Notes: generated by a model from the letters alone, not told the origin. A stretch of DNA of 64,000 nucleotides from Pyrodictiaceae archaeon (GCA_027036135.1 JALVSY010000016.1:186001-250000), one strand, 5' to 3'; numbered from the stretch's first letter, positions 33,605 to 42,368 are shown. Numbers and translations: made by a program.

Positions 33605-33731
33605 TGGCGCCGGGGGCGGGATTTGAACCCGCGCGCCCCTTGCGGGGCAGTGGGTCTCCCGCTACCAACTGGGGAGCCGGAAAATACTCTGGTCTCGAGC
33701 CCACCGCCTTGGACCGCTCGGCCACCCCGGC
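33605..33731 (-). tRNA. tRNA-Ser (CGA) with a 38-nt intron
   Basis: Acceptor GCCGGGG paired with CCCCGGC, anticodon loop CTCGAGA (CGA), long variable arm GCCCCGCAAGGGGC and encoded CCA. The anticodon stem GTGGG/CCCAC closes only if 33656-33693 is removed, placing a 38-nt intron at the canonical 37/38 position for the archaeal splicing endonuclease. Confidence 0.93.
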
Positions 33732-33836
33732 GCCCAGAGGGTACTTTCGCCATTATAGTAACGTGTTGTACTGTTTTACTCACTTATTTTTTACTCGGCA
33801 AAGGGGGGATGGTGGTTATTCGTGTTTACAGGTAGG

Positions 33837-34757
33837 CTAGACGGGGACGTATACGGGGTTTTTGTCTGTAGCGTAATCCTTTATCGTTTCTAGTAACTCC
33901 CTTATTGGTTTTGGCAGGCTGAACATCCATGTATGTGTTTCCTCGTCGTAGAAGCGTAGACTAGTTCCTATTCTCTCTCTTAGCCGCTTGGCAACCTCCT
34001 CCCTGCTAAGCTCCTTAGGGCTTAGCTTATCCGAGCCAGTAACGAACCCCCAGAGCCCATTATAGCTCCTAACATATGTTACATACGGCGTGGTTATCCT
34101 GAATACCCTGGCTATACTATTTTTTACAACAGCGTATACGCGGGGCGTTAGTGTAGGCGAGGTTGCCTGAGTAACCATGATACCCTCTCCTCTTAGCACC
34201 TCTCTTACTTTCTCATAGAACTCAACTGTGTAGAGTTTAGTAGCAGGGCCACCCTCAGTGGGATCCACTAGATCCAGGATTACCACGTCGAAGTACTCGC
34301 CGCGCCTAGCAGCATTAGTTATGTACTCCCGGCCATCACCTATTACGAGCCTAACCCGCTTATCATTAAAGGAGCCCTGATGCCATTCTCCTAGATGCTT
34401 CTTAGCGAACTCGATAACATCCCTATCTATATCAACCATGACTACTTCTTCAACACTCCTATGTCTTAGTACCTCGCGTATTGTAGCCCCCTCACCGCCC
34501 CCCAGTACAAGTACTCTCCGTGGCCTCGGATGAGTTATCATAACTGGGTGAACAAGGGCCTCATGATACCAGTGCTCGTCGAGGAGACTACTCTGAACCT
34601 TGCCATCAATTACAAGTGACTTACCAAGCCCGCTAAGCTCAGCCACCATAACCTCTTGGAACCTAGTACGCTTCTCTGCCAAAACACTCACTATTTCGCG
34701 GAAACAGCCCTCTCCCTCACTAATCCACTCAACTACAAGCTTCCAAGGCAGCTTCAT
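33837..34757 (-). CDS. speE: Polyamine aminopropyltransferase (spermidine synthase family)
   Basis: 306 aa from ATG 34757, preferred over the TTG at 34820 because it gives the usual family length and follows GGAGAGG. Motifs: LVLGGGEGATIREVLRH (decarboxylated-AdoMet site), VDIDRDVIEFAK, and LDLVDPTEGGPATKLYTVEF with the catalytic Asp. The enzyme transfers aminopropyl groups to a diamine to make polyamines that protect nucleic acids at high temperature. In hyperthermophilic Crenarchaeota the acceptor may be agmatine or cadaverine as well as putrescine, which sequence alone does not settle. Confidence 0.93.
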   Translation of the reverse strand: MKLPWKLVVEWISEGEGCFREIVSVLAEKRTRFQEVMVAELSGLGKSLVIDGKVQSSLLDEHWYHEALVHPVMITHPRPRRVLVLGGGEGATIREVLRHRSVEEVVMVDIDRDVIEFAKKHLGEWHQGSFNDKRVRLVIGDGREYITNAARRGEYFDVVILDLVDPTEGGPATKLYTVEFYEKVREVLRGEGIMVTQATSPTLTPRVYAVVKNSIARVFRITTPYVTYVRSYNGLWGFVTGSDKLSPKELSREEVAKRLRERIGTSLRFYDEETHTWMFSLPKPIRELLETIKDYATDKNPVYVPV

Positions 34758-34971
34758 TGCCAATAACGACCTCTCCACAAAATCTACGAAAACCAAAAGA
34801 AGGGGGTTAAAATGAGCCAAGCCCCGTCACTGATAACGAGAGTGGCTCGGACGCGCGGGTTCTCCTCATCCCCCTATCAGGCGGTGGATCACTCCACACA
34901 GCCCACATACTCCATATAATGGTCTTAAGACAGCAACATGAAGGGGTATTTTAAGGAAGCGAGAAGAGGAT

Positions 34972-35265
34972 ATGCCAGAGGGCATTTACTACAAGGAAAA
35001 GAGGGTATGTGTTAGGGTAGAGAATGCAGGAACTGAGCTAAGGATGGGTAGCACTTGCTTTAGGGCAGTGACACTTGAGAGAGCAATAGCTCAAGCTCAG
35101 CACAGTCCCGATGTAGCCAAAATGGATTGCAAGGGTTGTGAATACTCGATACTGACGACGCCATGTGGCATGTTGAGAGGAGTAAGCAACTGGCTAATAG
35201 AAATACATGGAGCTGAGACTCTAGTAGTAGACCGTATGCTGAGTGCGGCTTTGCACACAGGGTAA
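34972..35265 (+). pseudogene. FkbM-type methyltransferase fragment
   Basis: 97 aa containing AKMDCKGCEYSIL and LIEIHG, the conserved second half of FkbM-family methyltransferases, which normally have 230-300 residues. The AdoMet motif I half is missing, so this is probably a truncated remnant, or a short paralogue without activity. It precedes other fragment-like DNA in a tRNA-rich zone. Confidence 0.5.
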
Positions 35266-35357
35266 TGAAACGGTTCAACAGCCTCGTGTCATTGATTCTC
35301 TTTCACCTAGCCTAGCCCCAGGGCTCTCCGCATTGTTACTGCCCCTGGGGCGCTTCT

Positions 35358-35843
35358 GTGCCTCACAGGAAGAGGAGCAACCCACGGCTAAGATGGAGAA
35401 AGAAGTACGAGGCGCTCCTAGGCATAGAGAATGCCGCCCAGGAGCTGGGAGAGTACCTTATCCACTACATTGACCGAGCGCTTGGTCTCCTCGCTAGCGG
35501 CGAGCATAAGAGGGCTAAGAGGCTCGCTAAGAGGGCTCTGCGCAGAGGCCACGCAAGCCTAGTCGGGGTCAGAAGGGATAAGAAGGGATTGGCGCAGCTC
35601 GTAGACCACCTCGTAGTCAATGGCAGGGGCGGGATAAGACACTACGGCATCCACGGCGCACGGGGCTGGAGCCCCGAACATCCCGATGAAGTCCAATTTA
35701 AGAACAAGCGGGGAGAAGACCTAGAATGGGAAGAAATAGGCGAGGTAGAGAAAGAGGGCAGGCTCTGGCCAGAGAGAACGAGGCGCTGGAAACGGGCAGG
35801 CAGGAAGAGCAACCCTAATAAGAAGAGACGTAGCTACTCCTAG
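35358..35843 (+). CDS. Uncharacterised basic protein (161 aa)
   Basis: GTG start. N-terminal helical part (ENAAQELGEYLIHYIDRALG, then HKRAKRLAKRALRRGHASLV), a middle rich in His/Gly (GIRHYGIHGARGWSPEHPDE) and a very basic C-terminal tail. The codon pattern looks real, but no family is recognised. It may be a nucleic-acid-binding accessory protein. Confidence 0.5.
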   Translation: MPHRKRSNPRLRWRKKYEALLGIENAAQELGEYLIHYIDRALGLLASGEHKRAKRLAKRALRRGHASLVGVRRDKKGLAQLVDHLVVNGRGGIRHYGIHGARGWSPEHPDEVQFKNKRGEDLEWEEIGEVEKEGRLWPERTRRWKRAGRKSNPNKKRRSYS

Positions 35844-35849
35844 CTCGGT

Positions 35850-36030
35850 GGAGAGCCCCGCGGGCGAATGACGCCGCCGGGTGGCGGGGAGCCACTGCGG
35901 GGCGAATGATCCGAGGCCTTGTTCTCCCATAAGCACTTATTACTAGTGTTCTCCGGGATTATCCCCCTCGGAGAGCCCGGGGGGATGTGCGCCGAGGAGC
36001 GGCTGAACCCCGCCGACGGCGAATGACCCG
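35850..36030. ncRNA. GC-rich structured region with three GGCGAATGA repeats
   Basis: Intergenic, strongly GC-rich. The 9-mer GGCGAATGA occurs at 35864-35872, 35902-35910 and 36019-36027. Around the first copy, CCCCGC (35857-35862) can pair with GCGGGG (35898-35903) and CCGCC (35875-35879) with GGCGG (35884-35888), leaving an internal UGA/GA loop like a kink-turn. This suggests structured RNA, possibly several small RNAs, but no known class (C/D, H/ACA) is satisfied. Strand unknown. Confidence 0.35.
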
Positions 36031-36141
36031 CATGCTTTCTTCTCCTTGCTTGGTTCTAGTCTTGCCTGTTTCTCCGCACATTGCTTACTTGGTCTTTCTT
36101 GGATGCTTCTATTCCGTGTCTAGCAGGCATAGGGGATTTGT

Positions 36142-36403
36142 ATGAGTACAAGTATAGCGATCAGCCATGGTTATACAGAGTGGCTGAGAGACGTGGACAA
36201 GGAGACAGCTAGGCTGATAGTGCTTTGGGCAATCCAGCTCTACGGGCCCAAGAAGCTAGGCATAACGCGCTCATACGCGCACCAGCTCCGCCGAGGAGAA
36301 CGACAACCCAGCCAAGAGCTCCTAAACCGAGCACTAGAAACAATGACAGCAAAAGACTTATTGCAACTCGTAAGAATACTCGGAGACTACCATGGAGAGT
36401 GCT
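36142..36403 (+). pseudogene. HTH-containing fragment ending at tRNA-Val
   Basis: About 87 codons open from ATG 36142 to the tRNA, with no stop before the tRNA. The sequence (KETARLIVLWAIQLYGPKKL, then ITRSYAHQLRRGERQPSQEL) looks like the helix-turn-helix N-terminus found on some archaeal tyrosine recombinases. Running directly into a tRNA without a stop is typical of a gene cut by integration. The orientation, entering the 5' end of the tRNA, does not fit the SSV rule seen for the provirus, so the assignment is weak. Confidence 0.4.
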
Positions 36404-36481
36404 GGGCCCGTCGTCTAGCCTGGTTAGGACGCCGCCCTCACACGGCGGAGGTCCGGGGTTCAAATCCCCGCGGGCCCACCA
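36404..36481 (+). tRNA. tRNA-Val (CAC)
   Basis: Acceptor GGGCCCG paired with CGGGCCC, anticodon loop CTCACAC (CAC), T-loop GGTTCAAATCC, encoded CCA; no intron. Confidence 0.95.
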
Positions 36482-36623
36482 TTCCTCTAAGTAATTCCTA
36501 CATGCCTCGTCCTTGGAGGAAATGTTCCGGGCACAAAGCATATATAGGGTCTTCGTGGCAAAAGCGCCTCTGGCCGAATCCTTGCCTAGAAGGAGGCCGA
36601 GAAGAGAACTCGGGGGAACAGCG

Positions 36624-36920
36624 TTGAAGTTCTGCCCGCGATGCGGCGGCTTAATGATACCAGTAGGCAAGCAAGGAGACAAAATTATACTCAAGTGTAC
36701 AAGATGCGGCTACGTAGAGGTCGTTGATAGTAAGCAGCTCAAGGATTATACGCTAAAGGAGGAGACACCTGCTGAGGAGCGAACGATAACAACGCTGAAA
36801 GTCAGTGAAGCTAAGAAGAAGCCGCCTAAATCGCTTGAGGAGTGGGAGCAGGAGCGAGAGGAGTACCGAGAAGTATTGCAGGAACTGCTGCAAGAAGAGC
36901 TTGAAGGCGGTGAAGAATAG
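36624..36920 (+). CDS. RpoM/TFS-like zinc-ribbon protein
   Basis: 98 aa from TTG 36624, chosen because LKFCPRCGGLMIPVG is the typical N-terminus of RpoM/TFS proteins; the longer frame upstream reads unrelated sequence. One zinc ribbon is present (CPRCGG and CTRCGYVEV). The C-terminal catalytic zinc ribbon of TFS with its DE motif is absent and replaced by an acidic helical tail (EEWEQEREEYREVLQELLQE). It could be an RNA polymerase-associated factor without cleavage activity; the function is not established. Confidence 0.7.
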   Translation: MKFCPRCGGLMIPVGKQGDKIILKCTRCGYVEVVDSKQLKDYTLKEETPAEERTITTLKVSEAKKKPPKSLEEWEQEREEYREVLQELLQEELEGGEE

Positions 36921-37046
36921 CATACAACGATAGTAGGTGTATGCATTCAATTGCATGTTACTAGCCGAATAATACCTGGCTTCCTGCCTATTTTGATAAA
37001 GACTTTAGACCCGTATTCTTGGCAGTAAATAGTTAATGGTGTTGGT

Positions 37047-37134
37047 GCGGGGGTGCCCGAGCCAGGTCGAAGGGGGCGGGCTTAAGACCCGCTGGCGTAG
37101 GCCGGCGTGGGTTCAAATCCCACCCCCCGCACCA
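37047..37134 (+). tRNA. tRNA-Leu (TAA)
   Basis: Class II tRNA, acceptor GCGGGGG/CCCCCGC, anticodon loop CTTAAGA (TAA), encoded CCA. Its sequence differs from the 72-bp att repeat of the provirus at only a few positions. Confidence 0.95.
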
Positions 37135-37286
37135 ATAACTTAACCATCAAATACGTTTGCTCATTTATCTAACCTCTCGATACATATCTATTCCTGGCTG
37201 CTATTCATAATGCTTAAATAGTGTGCTGTACTGCTAGCCTTTCCCATAGATTTCTTCTATAGTTGCAGTCTCTTGAGGGAGCCGTG

Positions 37287-38915
37287 GTGCAGGTTGAGAG
37301 AAGGATAGGGTTTCGTGAAGCCTTTAGCATTGGAGTCGGGGGCATGATTGGTGGCGGGATATTCGCGGTCCTGGGTCTCAGTCTAGAGCTTGCTGGGGCG
37401 GCAGCCCCGGTAGCCTTTCTCTTGGCAGGCATCATAGCTCTAGTGACCGCATATTCCTATGCTAAGCTTTCCTTGCGTTTTCCTAGTCGCGGTGGTACTG
37501 TTGAGTTCCTTGTACAGGGTTTCGGCACGGGGGTTCTCTCGGGCGGGTTAAACGTGCTCTTACTTGCCAGCTATGTTGTAATGATATCGCTGTATGCCTA
37601 TGCTTTTGGAAGCTATGGCGCGAGCACCGTTCATGGCGGCTGGCTTGTATCACATATTCTTGCGAGCCTAGCAATACTCGCATTTACTATTGTTAATGCC
37701 TTTGGTGCCTACGTGAGTGGGAGTGTTGAGGACGCTCTTGTCTTCTTCAAGCTAAGCGTACTAGTACTAGTAGCGGCGATAGGGCTGCCGCTTGTGGAGT
37801 GGGCAAAGTTCTCGCCGAGCCACTGGCCCTCGTCGCTGAACATACTAGTTGGTGGCTTGATAATATTCCTGGCATACGAGGGCTTCGAGCTAATAGCGAA
37901 CGCGGCAGCCGATGTTGAGTCGCCCAGGGTCCTGCCAAGGGCGTTCTATGCATCAGTGATCGTCGTTATCACCGTGTATGTGGTCATAGCTTTGGTTTCA
38001 GCGGGGGTGCTAAGCCCCGAGGAAGTGATACGTGTAAGAGATTATGCGTTAGCAGAGGTCGCTGCAAAGGGCCTTGGCTCTGCCGGGTTTCTCCTAGTAG
38101 TTGCTGCTGCTCTTGCCTCGACGGCATCGGCCATCAACGCCACGCTGTACGGCACCGCAGGCATTAGCTACATTGTCGCAAAGTATGGCCAGCTACCGAG
38201 GGAACTTGGTAAGAAAATATGGCGTAATGCCCCGGAAGGTCTTGTGGCCATATCTCTACTATCCCTTGTCCTTGTTAACACAGAGGGTCTCGAGGCAATC
38301 TCTTTCACCGGTAGCGGAGGCTTCCTCCTAGTCTTTGGCTTCGTAAACCTAACCGCGTACAAGTTAAGGAAGAAGATAAGGGCTAATCCACTATTGACGC
38401 TCCTAGGTGCTGCTCTAGCATTTACTGCCTTGGCGATAATGACCTATAAAACAATCATAACTAGCCCCTTTCAAGTAGCCCTATTCGCAGCAATAGTAGC
38501 TATGTCATTCATAATAGAATATACCTATAGGGCTATTACGCATAGAGAACTCGAAAGATACATTGATGAAAACCTGAGGGCACGAGAAGAGGCAATAGCT
38601 AACTGGGATAAATGGCTTCCAAGTGTTATCAAACACATAGTCAGTAGGCTAAAAGCAATAGAAGTCTACCTAGTTGGTAGTGTTGCTCGAGGAGAACTCC
38701 ACGTCGCCCACGACGTTGACATACTCGTTGTAACTGAGGCCAAGATAGCCGAGGACGAAGTGAAAAAACTGGTACACGAGCTCCGAGAAAGAGGTATTCT
38801 AAAACACCACCACCCACTGGATATCCATGTATCAACACTGGAAGAAAGGGAGAAATGGCTACAACATAGCAAGAAGTATAAGACTTTATACCAGGGCAAG
38901 AAGAGTAATGAGTGA
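37287..38915 (+). CDS. APC-family amino-acid permease fused to a nucleotidyltransferase domain
   Basis: 542 aa. The first 400 residues form a 12-helix APC transporter: FSIGVGGMIGGGIFAVLGLS in TM1 is the family signature, and LIIFLAYEGFELIANAAADV in TM6 is the substrate segment. A charged linker leads to a C-terminal domain of about 100 residues with VYLVGSVARGELHVAHDVDI, the GS-x(n)-DxD motif of MNT-type nucleotidyltransferases, and HHHPLDIHVST. The domain would be cytoplasmic. GTG 37287 follows GAGGGAG; GTG 37284 and TTG 37263 are alternatives. The fusion suggests nucleotide-dependent control of uptake, which is inference. Confidence 0.85.
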   Translation: MQVERRIGFREAFSIGVGGMIGGGIFAVLGLSLELAGAAAPVAFLLAGIIALVTAYSYAKLSLRFPSRGGTVEFLVQGFGTGVLSGGLNVLLLASYVVMISLYAYAFGSYGASTVHGGWLVSHILASLAILAFTIVNAFGAYVSGSVEDALVFFKLSVLVLVAAIGLPLVEWAKFSPSHWPSSLNILVGGLIIFLAYEGFELIANAAADVESPRVLPRAFYASVIVVITVYVVIALVSAGVLSPEEVIRVRDYALAEVAAKGLGSAGFLLVVAAALASTASAINATLYGTAGISYIVAKYGQLPRELGKKIWRNAPEGLVAISLLSLVLVNTEGLEAISFTGSGGFLLVFGFVNLTAYKLRKKIRANPLLTLLGAALAFTALAIMTYKTIITSPFQVALFAAIVAMSFIIEYTYRAITHRELERYIDENLRAREEAIANWDKWLPSVIKHIVSRLKAIEVYLVGSVARGELHVAHDVDILVVTEAKIAEDEVKKLVHELRERGILKHHHPLDIHVSTLEEREKWLQHSKKYKTLYQGKKSNE

Positions 38916-39043
38916 TGATGTTCGCTAGGGCAGACCTCGTCACCCTAATGGGATGAAGACTTATGGCGGAGGCTGATATTATCCCATGCGCAAGACATTT
39001 TTTACTAAAGAACTCCTAGGCTAGAGCCTATGGGTGAACCACT

Positions 39044-41101
39044 ATGAAGCTGAGAACCCTTACTGTACTGATCATACCCTTGCTATTATTAATACCAATA
39101 ATCGGCGTGGCTCATAGCGAGCAAGGATACATCTGGATAAGAACCGTGACGATGCTAGTACCAGCTGTCGCTGAGACGCCTCAGGGCTATGTTGGCGTTG
39201 CATCAAGGCTCGTGGTCTCCGTTGCATATCCGGGTCATGGCATAGTATACTTCGCAGCAGAACCGTTAACACAGCTTGATACACAAGCCGCTGCAAGGAT
39301 AGCAGCAATAGTCGCATCTATCCTTGCAGGAACTGATTTCTATTCATACGATTACTTCATACACTTAAAAGCAAACTCAACAATAGTTGGGGGCCCGAGC
39401 GCCAGCGGAGCAATGGCTGTAGCCATTCTAGCCGCGCTGAGAGGAAAGACGATACCAAGCAATTTCTCCATGACGGGGATGGTTGACCCAGACACAACTC
39501 TTGGCCCAGTGGGCGGAATTCCCGAAAAGCTAGAAGCTATGGCTAGGAACGGCGTCAAGGTATTCGTTATACCGGCAGGGCAATCAATAGCCCTTGACCT
39601 AAACACTGGGCGCTACGTGAATGTCACCGCTCTCGGAAAAACACTGGGGGTAAGGGTAATAGAAGCTGATACGATCCTTGATGCCTATATTGTTGCCACA
39701 CATGACAAGGAGCTACTTATGCACATAGAAAGGCTATTAAATAAGAAGATGAATATATATGAGAAGTTTCCTTTGCTCAAGGAAAACCTCCTAGGCGTAA
39801 TAAAGACATTTATGAAACAAGGTAACACAAACCTAACATGCGCACAGAAGCTCGTAGACCAATTAGACCCAGCTATAAGGGGGTTTGTAGAGAAACTCAT
39901 TAAGGAAGCAAAAGAATACCTTGTAGAAGAGAATCGACTTGAACAGCAGGGATTATTCTACTCAGCTGCATCAAGGGCCTTTGCGGCCGCCATAGACTCC
40001 TCGATTGCTTGTAGTGTAGCTAGCTCGTTTAGCTCAAAAAATGTTCTAGACTCCTTGAGAAATCAAGCACAAAGATACATAAACGCGAGCAGCTCAATAA
40101 TTATGGAGGCAAAGAACTCTCTGAAGAAAATGCTTAGTAGGAGTCTGAACGTGGTTGAGCTACAAGTCGCTATAGCTGCAGAGAACAGGATAGATTCTGC
40201 TAACTCAGCTATAAGCGAAGCAAAGTACTATGTAAGAGTAGCAAACCAGACCACGGGTTTCGGCAAAGTAGAGGCTCTCCTCAACGCCGTACAAAGCGCG
40301 GTATATGCATACTATAGGGCAATAACTGTTAAGCAGTGGCTAGATCTTCTAAGCTTAGCCAAGCACGTGCACTCTATTAGGATAGACAAGAAGAGAATAG
40401 CAGGACTAGCAGAGAACTATTACTATATAGCCTCATCGGCTGCGACATACCTACAAGCCTTAGCGAGCAGCGCAGGACTAGTAGTCTCTCCGCCTAGCCA
40501 GTTAGCAGAAGCAAGCAAGATACTAGCAAGAGGAACGCTACAACACAACGTGACTGCTGCACTCCGTGTCCTAGCAATAAGCATAACATCGCTCTCCAAT
40601 ATAGCTACAACAATACATAAGGTATTCAACACAAATACTGAGAAGACCCTGAAAGCTAGCAGGAAGGCATTAACAATTCTAATTGGGCTCGACGAGGCAA
40701 ATAATGCGACACCAATACTCCCAGCCCTCTACGCAGAATATGCATCAATACAACAAGACATTGAAACACAGCTATCACTCTATATGCAAGCAGCTAGCTA
40801 CGCAATTCTACTCAGCGCACTCACGCAACATCGCCAGGGACAAGTCACGGTGGCAAAAACCACTTCCCCAGCCACCAAAACCGTGACAAAGACAGTTACG
40901 AGAACAGTGACAAGCACAGCTACACAAACAAAGACCCTTGTAAAGACAATTACGAAGAGCATACCCACAACGATAACAATGACGAAGACAGAGACATTTA
41001 CAAAGACACGGTCACTAACCAGCTATATATCAAGCCTGCTTATAGCCGCTATAATAGGGATAGCAATAGGCTATATAATAGGTCGCTCAAGGCCCCTATA
41101 G
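39044..41101 (+). CDS. Secreted, membrane-anchored S16 (Lon-type) serine protease
   Basis: 685 aa. Signal peptide (VLIIPLLLLIPIIGVAHS), then a Lon proteolytic domain with the Ser-Lys dyad: VGGPSASGAM (Ser119) and GGIPEKLEAMARNG (Lys162). No AAA domain is present. Residues 220-590 are helical and repeat-like, followed by a Thr/Lys-rich stalk (TKTVTKTVTRTVTSTATQTK) and a C-terminal membrane anchor. The active site would face outside the cell, anchored through a glycosylated stalk. ATP-independent extracellular Lon-type proteases occur in crenarchaea, but their substrates are not known to me. Confidence 0.88.
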   Translation: MKLRTLTVLIIPLLLLIPIIGVAHSEQGYIWIRTVTMLVPAVAETPQGYVGVASRLVVSVAYPGHGIVYFAAEPLTQLDTQAAARIAAIVASILAGTDFYSYDYFIHLKANSTIVGGPSASGAMAVAILAALRGKTIPSNFSMTGMVDPDTTLGPVGGIPEKLEAMARNGVKVFVIPAGQSIALDLNTGRYVNVTALGKTLGVRVIEADTILDAYIVATHDKELLMHIERLLNKKMNIYEKFPLLKENLLGVIKTFMKQGNTNLTCAQKLVDQLDPAIRGFVEKLIKEAKEYLVEENRLEQQGLFYSAASRAFAAAIDSSIACSVASSFSSKNVLDSLRNQAQRYINASSSIIMEAKNSLKKMLSRSLNVVELQVAIAAENRIDSANSAISEAKYYVRVANQTTGFGKVEALLNAVQSAVYAYYRAITVKQWLDLLSLAKHVHSIRIDKKRIAGLAENYYYIASSAATYLQALASSAGLVVSPPSQLAEASKILARGTLQHNVTAALRVLAISITSLSNIATTIHKVFNTNTEKTLKASRKALTILIGLDEANNATPILPALYAEYASIQQDIETQLSLYMQAASYAILLSALTQHRQGQVTVAKTTSPATKTVTKTVTRTVTSTATQTKTLVKTITKSIPTTITMTKTETFTKTRSLTSYISSLLIAAIIGIAIGYIIGRSRPL

Positions 41102-41965
41102 CCATGGAACATCTTCTGGATCCCTTGGCTCAATACTCACGTTGATCTCTTTTCCCGTTATCTTCTTGAGCATTGATTGTAACTCCTCGGAGAGTTCATC
41201 GTACCGCTCGCCACTCTTCCTAGCATTGGATGGATGCGCCCTACGTGGTATCCAAACCTGAATAACCAATGCCTCCGAGCGCAGCGTTATCCTCGAGACC
41301 TTGTAGTCTAGACTATTAGCAAGCTTCTCTGCTACAAGCCAAAGCCCGCTCCTTTGAGAAAAAGCCCTCCTGGCCTCCCCGACGGGGTCGCTTCCCGCTA
41401 TTGACGAAATGTTTCTAGCAAGCAACAATACGTACTCAGGCACGGGATCGTCAACATCAAATTCCTCGAAAAGTCCCTCCAAGAGGCTAGCCCGTCTCGC
41501 AGTATCAAATGCCTCTAAGACGCTTAGCTGAGGAGCGGTCTCTAGGCCACAGCATGTTCGTGTACTTATCTCGGCAAGTGTCTCCGGCAACGACCTCTCC
41601 TCCACAAACATGAGCCAAGCAGCTGCTATTACTGAGCTTCGACCACAGCCGCGAAAGCAATGAACTAGTACTGGCTCTTTGAACTTCTTAAGCATCTTCA
41701 CGATATCTACTAGTGTTGGCGCGTTATACTCGCCTATCGGGCGCCAAATAATCCTTATCCCCGGCTTAAGCCTAGGCAAGGCTCTAGGATCGTAGCCAGC
41801 ACTAAGTACGTGCTCGCTAGGCGGTGAGAGAGAAACCACTGTGTTAAACATACTAGCTATTTTCTCTTCCTCGCCTAGCCTAGGCATGGGGGATACCGCT
41901 AATCTGTTTTCACGGATCCAGCGAAGCTTGAGGCCAGGAGCCCATGTAGTACTCAATGCATTCAC
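41096..41965 (-). CDS. Protein tyrosine/dual-specificity phosphatase family protein
   Basis: 289 aa. The P-loop LVHCFRGCGRSSV (Cys103, Arg109) is the CX5R signature of cysteine-based phosphatases. The N-terminus (NRLAVSPMPRLGEEEKIASM) fits the Cdc14/DSP fold, while the C-terminal 120 residues are an extension of unknown role. Its GTG/ATG overlaps the NikR-like gene by 4 bp, making it the last gene of the metal-uptake operon, an unusual partner. It converges with the S16 protease gene with a 6-bp overlap. Confidence 0.82.
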   Translation of the reverse strand: MNALSTTWAPGLKLRWIRENRLAVSPMPRLGEEEKIASMFNTVVSLSPPSEHVLSAGYDPRALPRLKPGIRIIWRPIGEYNAPTLVDIVKMLKKFKEPVLVHCFRGCGRSSVIAAAWLMFVEERSLPETLAEISTRTCCGLETAPQLSVLEAFDTARRASLLEGLFEEFDVDDPVPEYVLLLARNISSIAGSDPVGEARRAFSQRSGLWLVAEKLANSLDYKVSRITLRSEALVIQVWIPRRAHPSNARKSGERYDELSEELQSMLKKITGKEINVSIEPRDPEDVPWL

Positions 41966-42351
41966 CCTGTTTGCTCCATTATAGGTACATACCTAACTAT
42001 ACAATCCTTGATACTCGTTAAAGCTGAGTGAAGCTCAGCTATCTTCTTAGAAGAGCCCTTGACGACCAGAATATCCACGCAGAGATCCCCTATGTGGTGA
42101 TGCATATTGCTGAGCACTATGTCCCGGTACTTCTCTATTATTTTGGCCGTATCCCCGCTTCCATTCCGTTTCACAGCTATCATTACTCCCTTACATTCAT
42201 GCTCATACAAGTAATGAGCATACTCGTGGAGAAACGACTCCAGCGCCCTCTCGACGAGCCTAGACCTATCAACACCGAGTCTCTTAGCAAGCTTATCAAG
42301 CCACTCAGCAATGCTAGATGAGACTGAGATACCAAACCTCCTCCTACTCAT
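41962..42351 (-). CDS. NikR-like metal-responsive RHH regulator
   Basis: 129 aa. N-terminal ribbon-helix-helix (RRRFGISVSSSIAEWLDKLA, RLGVDRSRLVERALESFLHE), C-terminal ACT-like metal domain with HHHIGDLCVDILVVKG. The His and Cys there correspond to the NikR nickel site. It lies in the operon of a metal ABC permease and binding protein and is the obvious candidate for binding the TTGTGCACAG operators upstream. Ni or another divalent metal could be the effector. Confidence 0.87.
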   Translation of the reverse strand: MSRRRFGISVSSSIAEWLDKLAKRLGVDRSRLVERALESFLHEYAHYLYEHECKGVMIAVKRNGSGDTAKIIEKYRDIVLSNMHHHIGDLCVDILVVKGSSKKIAELHSALTSIKDCIVRYVPIMEQTG

Positions 42352-42368
42352 TACTCCTCGTCCCCGCG

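Noticed and set aside
33602-33840. Frames of about 75 aa on both strands
   Set aside because: They are translations of the tRNA-Ser gene (AGFEPARP-type artefacts).
34821-34971. Possible C/D box small RNA upstream of spermidine synthase
   Set aside because: No correctly spaced C and D boxes could be found on either strand.
36142-36481. SSV-type intN at tRNA-Val
   Set aside because: The frame enters the 5' end of the tRNA on the same strand, whereas SSV-type intN reads into the 3' end on the opposite strand; kept only as a possible recombinase fragment.
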